Assembly (NCBI GenBank): GCA_902702965.1
Contig: CACRXP010000029.1
Span: forward strand, 231,738-295,737
Source of the DNA: Spirometra erinaceieuropaei
Lineage: Eukaryota; Platyhelminthes; Cestoda; Diphyllobothriidea; Diphyllobothriidae
DNA: 64,000 nt
Direction: 5' to 3'
The notes below the pieces were generated by a model that made no database searches, was not told the DNA's origin, and saw only the letters and a program-made list of their open reading frames with translations. Shown piece by piece: positions 35,033 to 49,000 of the stretch; position 1 is the stretch's first letter; each line of letters starts with the position of its first letter. A program made the position numbers and the translations under genes.

Positions 35033-38000
35033 GTGAGTTACATACTCACATTTGAAACAAAATGCTTAAGAGCCGGAAGATACAAAGAAACCTATGAGGT
35101 TCCCTTTCGAAAAATGATTCATATACGTTTTTGCCATCGATAACTCTGTTCATGTTAGAAACTATCTGCAAAAAGAGGATAAAATTCTTAAATAATAGTC
35201 ACATGACAAGATTACATACGGTCTCGTCAACGTCTCGGAACTCAAACCCGTTAACAATCGGGAGATGGCACCCAAAAAAATCCGAAATAATACGTTTAAC
35301 AGTGGACTCAAACGCCTTCAGCTATATCAGCGGTTGAAGGCCTACCATCACGCATTACTTAGACTTTCCGCGACGGCCTAACATGGGCTGGCCGAACGAA
35401 CATCGCAGGAGGTTACATGAACAATGGTCGCTGTTACCCAACCTTCCCCATCGTTACATACGTACACCTGAATATACGGCATACATTTGCATTATGACAG
35501 TTTATTACAAAACAAAATAACTTTTAAATAGGATAAGTCTGCACAACATGGGACAGGAACAGTTCCGAGGCATCTGTCAAAGACATGGCATTGAGGCCAA
35601 ACCAAAGACGATACTGTACTTCGTTTATGTGAGCCCACACAGCTTGACCACATACAGGGCCTCCTTCGTGGAGTTGCCTTTTCATTCTACACCGGTATGC
35701 CTCATTGGCAGGGTCCTTGAAGTTCTTTGAGTGGTTAACAGAGAAATGTAGATAACCTTCTAAGGGAAAACGATTATACGCCTTCCACTCGTCCGTTACC
35801 ACTATACTGCCTTTGACGAGCCATTTTTAATAACGAGACGGAGAGCGGGCCAGCATCGATCATTCAACTGTTCGAATAAGGCTTTCTGTCGGCTAATATC
35901 GTACATCCCGACCAGCCACCACACGTAAAACCCCTATTACCACCTGTCCCGTAAGACAGGCTGCTTTGGTTAGGCGGATTTTTTGGGTGCCATCTCCCGA
36001 TTGTTAACCTCATATCAAAAGAAGAATTACGCCCTAGAAACGGCGGTGTAGCAAACCCCAATCTGTTCCGTTTTTTGAGAACAAGGGGTAGATCCCGCCA
36101 TCAATCCTCGATCCCCTCAAGATGGGATGAAAGGGCTTTTTTGATTATGGCACGTAGGAAGCTCTTGCGTAAGAAGAAGGCTGGTCGAGCACCGGAACAG
36201 TGGTTTTTTGTCCTGAGCATTCGATCTCATGCAGGAACCTATTGCCAGAGTAGGCAGCAACAACAAAACAAACGAAACTGATGGGGTTTGTTAGCCAATC
36301 ATCGAGGGATGGCGCAGGACTGGAGGTGACTACGCAGGGAAACGGAAACAAAACAGCTTCTTAGTTTTCGCAGCGGCCATCTGGTGGGTCGCATACAAAG
36401 CAGTACGCAAAACGCTCTTTAAATAGATCCAGACCTGTTTCAGAAAACTGGAGGAAAAAGCAAATGAGGTCCGTTATTTCTGCGCTCGTTTATGCAGAAT
36501 GGCCATCCGGGGGCATTTATAAATCGCTGTCTACGCGGTCGCCCTCCATAGGACCCCAACAGCAACATCACCAAGGATATGGCTTTCTGTGCAATATATT
36601 AGGAAACGTTTCAGAAGCGACCGGGTGCATGTTGTGGAAGTGGGTGTAGGAATTAAACACCGCCCCAAAGCCGTCATGTGCATTAGCGTAATAAAAACGC
36701 ATACACGAGCATATAGTAGGTTGGCTTAGTCATGAAATGTCAACCGAAAGTCCGAAATGCGTTTTCGTTTGAATACGATTAACTAAATAGGGTTGTGAAA
36801 CTAATTAACTTGCACCATAATTTTATAATAATTCAGTTACCTCAGGATGTTGGCTTTTGAATAAACTCCTTCCCGGCTGCCTGAAAAAGCTCTACTCTGC
36901 AAAAAACGACTACTTATGCAGCATGCATTTTTCTCACGGATTTTCGATGCTCTTAAAAATTCAATTATGTTCATGAAAATATGTATAAAACTATTCGTTC
37001 TTTTGCTCATCCGGCAGAGAATCACGTCTTCCTCCAATTTTATGCTCGAAAGAAGGGTATAAATCTATTTTAAAATAGCTTCTAAGTTTGAAATTTTTTA
37101 AGATCGTGAAATGCCCGTTCATAAGACCTCGTGTCTCTGCAGTTAGCAATGAAGCTTGTAGTTAACAATATGGCTCAAATCAATTCCTCTTAATACCGCA
37201 GAGAAATAAATGGTTTTCTATACGCGGGAAATATATGGCTTATAGTTTGGATGCCCTGAATGCAAGTGTAATGGCAGGTCGGATTCAAAGTTATTCGGGG
37301 ATTGAAAAAATTTTTGAAAACCTAATAATACCCCTCCTTCGTGTAAAAAATCGGAAAGAGGCGTAATTTTTTACCGAATCAGTAAGAGAATGAATATTTT
37401 TATGCATGTTTTCCATGAAATATGATTGAATTTTTAAGGGCGTCAAAAATCAGTGAAAAAAATGCATGCTACACAAGAAGTCGTTTTTTGCAGTGTATAG
37501 CATTTTTAGGCAGCCAGGAAGGAGTTTATTCGAAAGCCAGCATCCTGATGTAGCTGAATTATTATAGAATTATGCTGCATGTTGATTAGTTTTGCAACCC
37601 TACCCAATTAATCTTTTCCAAACAAAAACTCATTTTGCAATTTTGGCTGACATTTCATGAGTTAACCTACCTACTGTAAGCTGACTGAGAGGCCGGGCAA
37701 CTAATTATCACAATAGACTGCGCACACAAACGAAATGGGTCATGAAATTAAACTCGCAGTCACCAATATAATCACCCTCACCGGAAACAACACAGTTCGA
37801 GAACTGATTGTTGCATGGACCTCGGATGTGACTGAGTCAATCGATTTTTCGATCTGATGCCCGCGTACAAAGTCCTGCGCAGCCACCTCCGGTCTTGCGT
37901 CGCCCGTCAGTGATTGGCTAGCACGCCTTAAATGTCCCCTGCGCCGTAGTCGCAACTGTCTCCTACGATGGACTCCCGCACGAATTCGAAAGCTCAGAAC

Positions 38001-41000
38001 AATAAACAGACCGTTCCGACGCTCGACCAATCTTCCTCTTGCTACTGCATATTTCCTTCGGAAGCCCCTGAAAATACTTTCTAAAAGACATACACTTCCC
38101 ATAGAAACTGTAACGGTACTTTTTACAAGGCAGTCACGAGGAAGACGCGACCGCTCATGACAGTGTCTACGAGGCATCACTAGTTTCGTCTGTTTAACAT
38201 GAGCAAATGGGTCAAGTTGTACTTATGCACGATGTCTTTGCCCAAATTCCCAAAGCACTAGCTCATATAAGGAGAGAAGAAGGACAGAATTCATAGACCC
38301 CTACTCCAGCCGGTTCCCAGGGAATTTAAGCGTAGGCTTCGTGCATAAGTACAACTTGGCTCGCCTGCGTGCGTGAAACAGCCGCATCACACGCAAGGCG
38401 ACTGTTGACGCGTCTTAGAGATTACATCGAACGAATACCTACTTCTCTGCTAAGCGGAAATCCCGTTTGGACTGCATCTGGTTTGGTCTTCTTGTGCAGA
38501 TCAAACGGCCCCGTCAGCCGCCAGTGGCCCTCTCGAACATCCATGTACGAATTTCTTCAGCTCCTGACCAAGAGACCCCATCCCTCGCCTGGTGGACTTT
38601 TGTGGTTGTTCCACACCGCCGAAACCCGGATGAGTAATACCCGGACATAGAGGCTGGTGATTAACGTTTTGGAAACTGCACTGAGAATAAGAAAAACTGA
38701 CGGACATGTCTTACGATTATGCCGAAGCAGGCTATCGGTACCGCCAGTGGGGAGGAAAAGTCGGAGTTGTCATAAAGTGTTCTCTACTGCATGAATATAC
38801 TGCCTCTCTGCTGTGAAGGTGTCCCACTTAGTAAATAAATTCAGCATCTGCAAGTCCAAAATATGGCAAAACGAAAGATTTATCTGTTGCCAGGGGCCAT
38901 GTGCAAAAGCGGTGATTTAAAAATAGATAAAACGCAGTTGCCTCAGCCGGTCAGAAGCAGCTGCTGTTGCCGATAATTACATTTAGGAATTAGAGTCTTG
39001 CCTGGAGGAAATTTAAAAAAAAAAACTTTAGGTACCTGGTCTAGCCTAAAAGGTGCCTTGATTTACGAAAAATCTCCAATCACTCGAGAATCGGCCGAGC
39101 TACATCACCCAAAACTCCCAACCAATAATCGACTGCTTAACTTTAATCAAAAACATATACAAAGCGTATGGCTTATGGCTGAGGTTAATTCCTCGGGGGA
39201 GCAACTGTACTGAAAAAGAATAACTGACAATATTTATTTCCACGAGCCCGAGAAAGAAATAAAAAGACTTCACAAAGGCTGTTGCCTGAGGGAGGTCAAG
39301 GTGCTTTAAGTTAGTCATCGGAGAAAAAATGCGACAATGTAATACTTGATAGAAGCGAACAGGTGTGTTCCAGGTAGCAGTTCAGAAGATGAAGATGCGA
39401 TCATTGGAACAATAAATTTATTTGACTGACGTTTCGGATTCTCACCCGAATCCATCATCAGAGACATTCGCAGATAAAGGTGATGGTGGCACCAGGAGTG
39501 CAGTATTTATAGCATGTGGCTGCCGTGGGACCGTATGCGCACTGCAATTAACAGTTCTCGCAATCACCGCTGGGGTCGTAATTGATGCGGTGGTGGCTTG
39601 TTGGTCCAAGTCCGAGTCTTTAATTGCCGTGATTTCTTCATCCGTGCTGGATGTTGGTGTGACGATTGTTCGACAAACTGGCTCACTGTCACTATGATAA
39701 TTGCTCGACCGCGCCCTCCCCAAATGACTGATTCTCCTGCCCAGGGAAGATCGCAGTACGGAATAGGGTACCGGGAGGTCACCATGCTTGTTGATGGATT
39801 GCGGGCCTGAGAACCATGACCACAGCATCAATAACGACCCCAGCGGTGATCGCGAGAACTGTTAATTGCAGTGCGCATACGGTCCCACGGCAGCCACGTG
39901 CTATAAATACTGCACTCCTGGTGCCACCATCATTTTTATCTGCGAATGTCTCTGATGATGGATTCGAGTGAGAATCCGAAACGTCAGGCAAATAACTTCC
40001 TTGTTCCAGTGATCGCATCTTCATCTTCTGAAATGTAATACCTTTTTGACAGTGTGTGAAAAGGGGCATAGGATGCATTTACTACTATCATCAAGTGGCA
40101 AAAATAGTGTCCCCTTTTAATTGGTGGCAATGTGAAGGATAAAAATTAGTGATATTACAAAGTTCTTGGATGTTCAGCTGTTTTGCTCAACACAAGTGCT
40201 CTCCGGAGTAAGCAACCCCGGCCATAAACTGTTATGACCCGGAAGGAGGGCAGAACAGGAAGAGAGCCGGTTCGGAGAACAAGCACTCTATTGGCAACTT
40301 GCGAAAAGGAGGGGTTAGAGCTTGTTGGCCCCTGTGCGTTCTGGAACATTCCGCCCAATGGCGTGCCAGTCGTTGAGGCTGTTCCAGAACGTTCCTGCCG
40401 GGGGAGTGCTAGTCGCTGATTGGCCACCGCGTGCGCGATAGTCCCCCCGCGGAAACGTTCAGCCATTGATTGGACCGCACGCGTGAGCAAAACCACCACG
40501 CGTGCTTGGCGCTGCAGTGCACGCCGGTCAGGCGTCTAACTCCACAGGAGTCTCACGCCGCCGGCTTGGTCCCCTGTTCAGCGCCTTAGGCCGTAGCTCT
40601 ACGCCGCTTGCACTCACCATAACATAAACCATATCCTAGCCTTTCGTTGTTTAGAAATAACAGTTTTTATGAAGAGTGGACATGCCGAAACCCCCCCAAA
40701 AAAATTTCATATGGATAAACACATGTTTGAAGAGGACATAAAACCTGTCCATACACATAACCGAATGAGCAAAACAACATAGACAGAAAAACGCCTAAGA
40801 ATGTTCTTTTTATGCTGTTTTCCCTTAAGTACCCTACAATAAGCAGTACAAAGTGAAGTGAGCCGGTTAACCAACTGCCTTATTTTGATCACAGATTCCA
40901 AAACGTTTCCAGGTGAATTGACTGCATTGGCTCCCCGATCGCGCATTGTTTGACATGCGATGGATCAATGCATAGAGAATATTGCTTGCTTTTCTTGATC

Positions 41001-44000
41001 TGTACGTCCTAGGAATAATCATTGTCATAAGGTGGGGTGTTGACAGGCAGGTCGAGGACTCAGAAACTTGATTAGAATCGGCATGTGTGATCAAAAGCCC
41101 ACCAAGAGAATGTTTCTCCCGTAAAATTCCTGTGTGGTTTTTTGAGAATGGTGGAGTCTGGTGAATGTCAACGTGTCCTTGAAATGCCGGTGAACGCTTT
41201 ACGTCTTTCGATGTTCTTAATCGACCTGTTAAAAGATAGGTCATGTACCATGCGTTTGTGAAAACCTACAAAACATTTATTTGAAGCCTTTGTAGTAGGA
41301 TCTTCTTAAACTTCATTTTTTAGGGATATGGGTTATAGATAAATATTCACCCAATTACAGATCTCGGATTTTATGCGCTGATGCAAGACGCAGGAAAGAG
41401 AATTACCATGATGAATGAACCAACCAACCAACCAAAGAAAAAGGATCTTTTAGTTAGGTAGTTAAGACGCTTTAAAAAGAAACGTAACGTGCAATTTCGC
41501 ATCTTCCGGTAATACGACTTATGTCAGAACAGTCATATGTGTGCCTGACCTCCAGAGCTAGTACGGTCAAATTTTCGCCATAGAATGACAGCGGTTTAAA
41601 ACAAAACGAATATCAGCAGGTGAAAATAACGCTTTAATTCCAGTAGGCGAACCAAAGCCTTCCACCGCAAAGAAACATGAGTCTTACACAAGATGGTGAA
41701 TAGATAAAATAAACAGAAATGAATGTCGCTCAAGTTTCCAGTACGACTCACATTGGCGGGTTACTAACGCCAGGGAAATGAAAGAAAGTTATCGCTGTTT
41801 TTTCCCTATTCCGGATGAACGAAGAACAGTGTTTTCAGCCTCAAATTGTTTCCCATTTACAGCGTTTTTCATTGAGCCAATCTTTCGGTAGGAACCACGC
41901 GGATGTACCAGATAGCGTTTGAGAACGGAATGTTAGCCCCTAAAATTGCAACTGGACTTCCCTTAATCCCCAGGAGGTCAGAGCTACTGCTAAAACGGTT
42001 GGGATTTAGGGTACAATAAGGGTCGGGTTTCCGAAGGTTCACGCCAGGGTTAGGATATTCGTTAAAACTAGGAGACAGGACTAACGACGCCCTGAAATTT
42101 AGCACGAAGCCACTTCCGGTGCCGCGGGGTCTATATTCATGTGTCCGAAGAAAATCCTATTGCTGCGACGTTTGGACCCCGCCAAATGTACAGGCCAGCT
42201 TTCAGTTCATTTCATGGCTGCATGAACGCAGAGCGGATATTTAACATCGTTCTTTAAAGTCGCAACTTTCCGATGACCACATGGCATTTAGTCCTGCTGA
42301 GCCTTTGCTGGACATGACATTCTGATCGTATTGGCTTTTAATTCTTCATTTCGGTCCTGTTTTCCCCTCCTCCACAGGACGTCCCCTCTCCCTCTCTTTC
42401 GAGAATGTCAAAAGGCATTGACTATCTTTGAGGGCTTTAAAGTCAACTGTATAAACGGGAGCTGATCTACCGACTAGTATTCCCCGTTTCTTATCTGGTT
42501 CATTACACCATCTCCGTGGATTACAAATGAAAATGATGCTTGTTATGGAAGATGATATGATGTTGAACGACTCATCAGAGTTTGAGTTAGTCGCCTGTGG
42601 CCTAATGAATGTGGTGGCTGAAATAGTCAGATAAAAAAGGCTATTGCCATAGCCAACAAAACCATATTACATTTAACTTTTTCTCCTTTTTTACTTGTGT
42701 GCTAACTTGTCGTCGAAGTACCTTTAATACAAGAATCACAGTTTTTTATTGTTTAAAAGTGAGTTCGAATGTTAGATTTTTTCGGAAAAAGGCAAAAAAG
42801 CCTTTCTGTGGAAATTTCATCTTATTTTTTTGCGTCGACCTAAATTTTGAATTGATATTAAAGACTTTTTGCGAAATTTGATTCCTGTTTGCAGAAATTG
42901 CTCCATTAAACCCTCGCAATTGCCGAACAGTCGCAAAAAGCGTTTAAGCAGTGATGATAAATGGTCTATGGTTTGCATTTGGCTCGCTCCGTAGGACGCC
43001 GAAGCACAAGAAGCATCGGCGAAGTTACTTAAGGGTCCTTTAAGATGGAAAATATTATTTAATTGAACACGCATAATCTATTTTTATCAAACGTCGTCCT
43101 AAGTTACCTAGTTTGCCCTACGGAGTAGACCTTAAGCCATTCATTGTCTCACTTTCGGAATAAACTGCGCGAAAGCTTTTTTACTTTTTGTTTGCTTTTG
43201 ATTCTTGATTTTGAAAAAAAGGGAAATTTTAGCTACTATAAGGCATGCATCAGCATTCAACGTTCCATAATATCTTAAACGGATTTCATTGTTAGGTTTT
43301 ATCTTTGCATAAGGTCCCTGTTAATTCCAAAGGTCTGCGAGTATTATGAATTTTCAAAAAACAGGTTTTTCCATCTATTTAATATTTCCACGCATTTTTG
43401 TTGGCTTTAGCTTACACAATCTGATCAGTGTAGACATGCAATTTACAAAACACCTAACAGTTTCATAATGAAGACATAAGCATATACCGTCTTACATTAA
43501 GCAAAACAATAACTGTGGTATGAAGCTCCACCCTGTTTATTCCGGGAAATGTGATTGTCTTGATGTACAGACTTTGAAATTCTGAGAACTAGCCGAACGA
43601 ATTCTTGCCTATCTTTTCTTGATGAAATTATTCTGTTTCCATGTTTTTTTAGCTCGAAGATGCGCATCTTGCAGTACGTCTGGAACCCCTGACATGGCAT
43701 GTGGCGAGAGCCCTGGTTGATTTCCTCAAAGCCTTCAGTTGGAACATTGCTCTGGTTGTGTATAACACGAACATCCCGGGATCCCAGCTGCTCGTCAACG
43801 AGTTAAAGTATCTTCAGGAGGAGAGGAACACGCAAGATCATCCAAATCACTTTCAGTGCGTTTTGCATTGTTTTGCACTACATTCATTATACAGAATTTG
43901 AAAACTATTCATGTCTACTGGCAGTCATGGAAATTAGTCAGATTTTAAAGCGGAAAGATGGGAGCTACTCGTTAAACGCGAACAGAAGCAGTTGTAAACG

Positions 44001-46038
44001 TGATGCCCCAACGTCTCTAAACACACTTCGGCGAGGTTTGATTTTGCAGCCCACTTGACTGATACCAGACGGTTAGATAACTAAAACAATTTTAGTTAAC
44101 ATACCTAACGTAACCACTCGCTGGATAAAAAGGGAAAGAGAGGTCAATCAGAGATCAAAGCGTCCGCAGGGAAGCGCATGAAGGTTGCGAGTACACACCC
44201 CTCCACGACACAACCACTCGCTGGATTATTGGGATACGGAGGGTGCAGCCACAAATGGGAAGCCCCGAAGGGAACCGCGTGGTAATTCGCAGTGCATGGC
44301 CATTGTGGTGGAGTCGATGGAGTTCTAGCCCGTCTGAACATTTTCCCTACCAAGCCTACTTAGTCAGTCGCTGGATCAGTATAATAAAGAGGGGCGCGAG
44401 CAGGGCTGGAAGCACGCACAGGGCAGCGCGTATGAACTGATGCCTGAAATAATCGAGGCTGGCGTATAGGCACTCTGTTATGGAGAGTACAAGCAGCGTA
44501 GGGCCACGTCCTAAGGCGCTGAACAGGAGATCACCACTTTACCATCGCACATTATGCAGTCGTCTGTGCTATACAACTGCTCCTTTCTGTTCCTGAAAGG
44601 CTTTATTGATAGATGTACTTTGTCGTCGCTGGGCCAACCGTTCCGAATAAACTATCTTACCTGCGTCGCCAGTTGTTATGACCCGGAAGTAAGGTAGGAA
44701 AGGAAGAGAGCCGGTTCGGACGACGAGCACTTTATTGGAAACTTGCGGACACGAGGGGGTTTCTCTAGTAAGAAAGGTGCGCTATTTATAGTGGCTCAAG
44801 TGAGTTCTAGAACATTCCGACCAATGGCCTGTGCGCGATAGCCCTCCGGTGGTAACGTCTTGAATGTTCGACCAGCCATTGATTGGGCCACGTACGTACA
44901 AAACCACCACACGTGCTCGGCGCTGCAGTGCATGCCGGTCGGCCGTCTAACTTCACGCGTGTCTCATGCCGCCGGCTTGGTCCCCTGTTCAGCGCCTTGT
45001 GCCGTGGCCCTACGCTGCTTGTACTCTCCATAACACACTCCTCACCCCTGGCACAGCCACTCGCAGTATTAAAGTGACAAGGAAGGCGCGAATACGTAAT
45101 TTACGTAAAGTCAAAGTACTCGCGTCTACTAAGCTTGTTTTTGGAAGCTCACCATATGGTATCAATCAAGTGAAGCTGCAGAACTAAACCTCGGCGGGAA
45201 ATGGCCGCTCCACCGCGAAAGGAAATCGACACTACCAATCATCCGCAAATTTTATGCATTTGCTCTAGCCTTGATAACAACCGCTCCGTCCAATTTCTCC
45301 ATAGATAAAGATAACAGGATAAGGGCTGGGCTGCGAATATGCACCTCTCCAGCATTTTGGTGTGACCATCGACGTAGAATCGACGTAAAAACAAACTGTT
45401 ATTGCAATCATGTTATAACAAGTCGCATTTTAGCCACTCTCGGAAGTGTGTCAACGAAGCCAGGGAGAGCTCAGGTAGCAGCTGCTTCGTGGCCTTGTCA
45501 TTTATCTCCTATATGTTGCAGAGCCTTTCAATTACCCTCTTAAATGTCTTAGAGTTTCTTTTGTGCATGCAGACACTTGCTAACTTTCTGACCCTGCTAT
45601 GATAATGTTAGCTGTGTGAGAATGGAGGCGCTCGCTGTCTGTAAGTATTACTACTACTGCTATTATTGTTACCACTGATGGCAAAATTGGCAGCAATGAT
45701 ATGTGGTCGTTGCCGTAGTAGCGGCAGTAGTAGTAGTAGTAGAAGTAGTAGTAGTAGTAGAAGTAGTAGTGGTAGTAGGAGTAGTAGGAGTAGTGGTGGT
45801 GGTAGTAGTAGTAGTGGTAGTAGTAGTAGTAGTAGAAGTAGTAGTGGTAGTAGTAGAATTAGTAGTAGTAGTAGTAGGAGTAGTGGTGGTGGTAGTAGTA
45901 GTAGTGGTAGTAGTAGTAGTAGTAGTGGTAGTAGTAGAAGTAGTAGTAGTAGTAGGAGTAGTGGTGGTGGTAGTAGTAGTAGTGGTGGTAGTAGTAGTGG
46001 TGGTAGTAGTAGTAGTAGTGGTAGTAGTAGTAGTAGTG

Positions 46039-46075
<37 letters not shown>

Positions 46076-49000
46076 AAGTAGTAGTAAAAGGCGCGAATGT
46101 GCAATATTGTCTAAATTCCATAAATGAAGACGAAACACCAAGAGTGGGCGATCCCCCAGGAAATCAGTCGTTAAGTAAGTTCCCCTAAAAGTATAGTGAA
46201 GACCTATCTTCGGAATAAAAAAAATACAAGTCTGCAAGAATTTGAACTTTCTGTATACTGAGACGTCTAAGTCGGCGTTTAGGAAAGGCAAACTGATTTG
46301 CTCCGTTTGTGTTTTTGCAAACTGAAGCAGGGGACTTTGGACATTAACCTCGAAAACAGTCACCTGTTTCACAGTCGCTGGACTGAGAGAATAAGGAGAG
46401 CGCAGTCACAACTGGAAGGACACTGAGGGTACCGCGTGGTAATTCGCAGTGCGTGGCCACTGTAGTGGAATCGACGGAGATCCACACCGTTCGAACAATT
46501 CCATTAATAAGTCTACCTGGTCACTCGCTGGATTAGAGAGAGCGCAGGTAGGGCTCAAACCACGCGGAAGGAAGCGCGTGTAAACTGATAACTGAAGTAA
46601 CCGAGGCTGGGGTATAAGCACTCCTCCCCCGTGGCACAGCCACTCGCTGGATTAAAACGGTAAGGAAGACGCAAATACATGGTATTTATGAAGTCGGCAT
46701 ACTTGCATCTACCAATTTCTTTTAGAAAGCTATCCATATGACATCACTCAAGTGGGGCTGCAGGACCAAACCTCGCCCACACTTCTGATCACAGTCATCA
46801 TAATTTAGGGTAAGGTGATACCATATTAATAGCACAGGTATTAGCCAAAAGCTTAGCCCATATATCAATTCAAAAGGCAATTTGGCGAGCATACGTCTGC
46901 TTTCGATAAATTCTCTTCAGGCTGTACATTTATATGGCTATTGAAGTAATTAATTAAAGGATACGGACAAGTAGATAATTAAACTGTATTTCGGGTTTGG
47001 AGAGGGGAGGGGGAGAGTGAAGCATCACAGGCCTGAAGAGAATTTATTGAAAGCAGACGTATGCCCGTCAAATTGCGTTTTGAATTTTACAATGGGAATT
47101 TTCGCAACTGCAAATATCAGTGCATAAAATTCTTGGTCTGTGCCTATAGACCTTGAATAAACTGATCTACTCCAACTTCATAGCTAATTTCTGAGAAAAT
47201 TAAAAGGCGACAGTCATCATAATGTTGGTAGAATAAATCGGTTTTATTTCATTTATGAGTACTCACGAAAGCATTGACGTGGCTCTAAGCCCCTGAAAGT
47301 GCAAGACGTTTACCGAGGACATAGAGGAAGTGAAAACCGAAAGGTTAGGTAAAAACCTTTTATGCCCATTGGCGGTGCACAAGCCTTGTTCTTGGTGTCG
47401 TGGGTTCGAATCACACAGGGGGATCATCGAGTTTTTCAAGACTGCAGCAAATGATTTATGCAAGTTTGTCAAAATACCTTCTAATATATTATTTTCCCGA
47501 CATTTGATGCCTGCAGCTTCGAGATTGAGAATCTTTTGCCCTTTGAGGGGCTGACCATGAAGACCTTAATCAACTGCACTAAGCTCCTACCGGACGACCG
47601 CGTTACCTGCGTGGGCACCTTGTTGAATGTTCTTAAACGCATCTGGGAGTCCGTTGGCCGGATTATAATTTTCAATGGAACCCCGTAAGTAATAGAAAGT
47701 TTTTGGCATTACCTGTAGTTCCAAAAGGCCCTTTGTTTTGTGATAACTACTAGGCGACTGCGTCCAAAACAGGGATGACGAGGAATTAAGTTTGGTATAG
47801 GGTCAATTATGTGTGCAAATAAATTGTTCAGTTTGCTACGTACATTTTTGTTTGCCCTGAAGATGCGATTTTTAAGCACAAATTTTGCAAAGCCTAAATT
47901 TAATCATAGGCAGAAGGATGCTTCTGAAGGCTGGTAGAATGGCCATTGCAAAGTGCAGAGGATGGATTTCCCAAAAGCTTTTATTTTATAAACTGAAAGG
48001 ACCTAGTTGAGTCCGGCTTCAACAGATTTCTTAAGTTCGATAAATAACTAACTTGATATGTAAACACTTGCATTTCCAAACAACGTGCTCAAGAGACTAA
48101 TGGAAAAAATTCTATTTTTTCAGAACTTGCCACTGCACGGAAGGTTTCATAATTTTTTAATTTAAACAGGACAATATAATTCTTTATCTATTTCTGAATG
48201 TACACTTTAAATAAAATGACTATTTACGGTGAACGGTAAATTAGGGAGGTAAAAGCAACGGAACTGACATTCATTTGCCTCAAAAGTTTGGCAAGGCAGC
48301 CGTAGATTTGGGGTATCTCCTTCCAAAGCTGGTATAGCGGTCATGCAAAACAGCGTGGAAAACGCAAAAGCATTTCAAAGTGGGAGAATATTTCATTTGA
48401 ATGTTCTGCAATACTAATTAACTTGCCACTGAAATCATACGCCGTCTCAGTCACATCTGAATAGCATAACAGTCAATATATCCTGGATTTTAATTTAAGC
48501 AGGTACGTCAGGCCTGTTGGGAGCAGCCAATAAGCCTGGCGTGCATAGAACACATCCTCAGTAGTAAAAGTTTATTAACGACTTTTGGATTCACACTTCA
48601 ATCCATTATCAGAGACAAAAGCAGGTAAGGGGAGCGAACTTCACAGGAGTTGCGGTATTTATAGGCTACTGTTGCCAAGCTACTGCATACCTATCAAAAT
48701 TGGCAACTGGCAGCAGGGAGCCATTTCGCCCAAGAATCCGCAGGAGTGATGAAACTACAGCGATTAACAACTCGGTTGCGGGCATGACGGAGCCGCCAGT
48801 TTTGATAGGTATGTGGTGGCAGAGCAGCTGACGTTGCCACATCTTCGCAACACACTACTCCTTATCTGATTCCGCGTTTGATAATGGGAATTCGAGTGTG
48901 GAAACGAAACGTCACGCAAACAAAGCTCTTTTCCGAACGACTACGTTTACCCATTTCCTAAACTACCAAATGACCAGCCAATATAAATGTGGAAATTGAA

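Larger units (their letters stand above)
39346..40031. mobile_element. Inverted pair of Penelope-like 3' ends, with target duplication
   Basis: The left end (39378-39592, minus orientation) and right end (39817-40030, plus orientation) are inverted copies of each other over some 210 bases. Both have a hammerhead-like motif (39424-39465 and 39948-39989). Between them is the endonuclease C-terminal tail (39600-39816). The word AATGTAATAC flanks the insertion at 39336-39345 and 40032-40041. No RT is present. Confidence 0.8.

Noticed and set aside
35033..35143. Continuation of the first receptor frame past 35032
   Set aside because: A strong GTGAGT donor ends the exon and the next exon matches in phase; the extension loses family similarity.
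37740..38180. 146-codon Arg-rich minus-strand frame
   Set aside because: Composition-driven, inside receptor intron 1, no domain recognised.
45608..46372. Several frames over 150 codons of poly-Ser, poly-Val, poly-Leu or poly-Thr
   Set aside because: They are translations of the AGT/GGT repeat on both strands.
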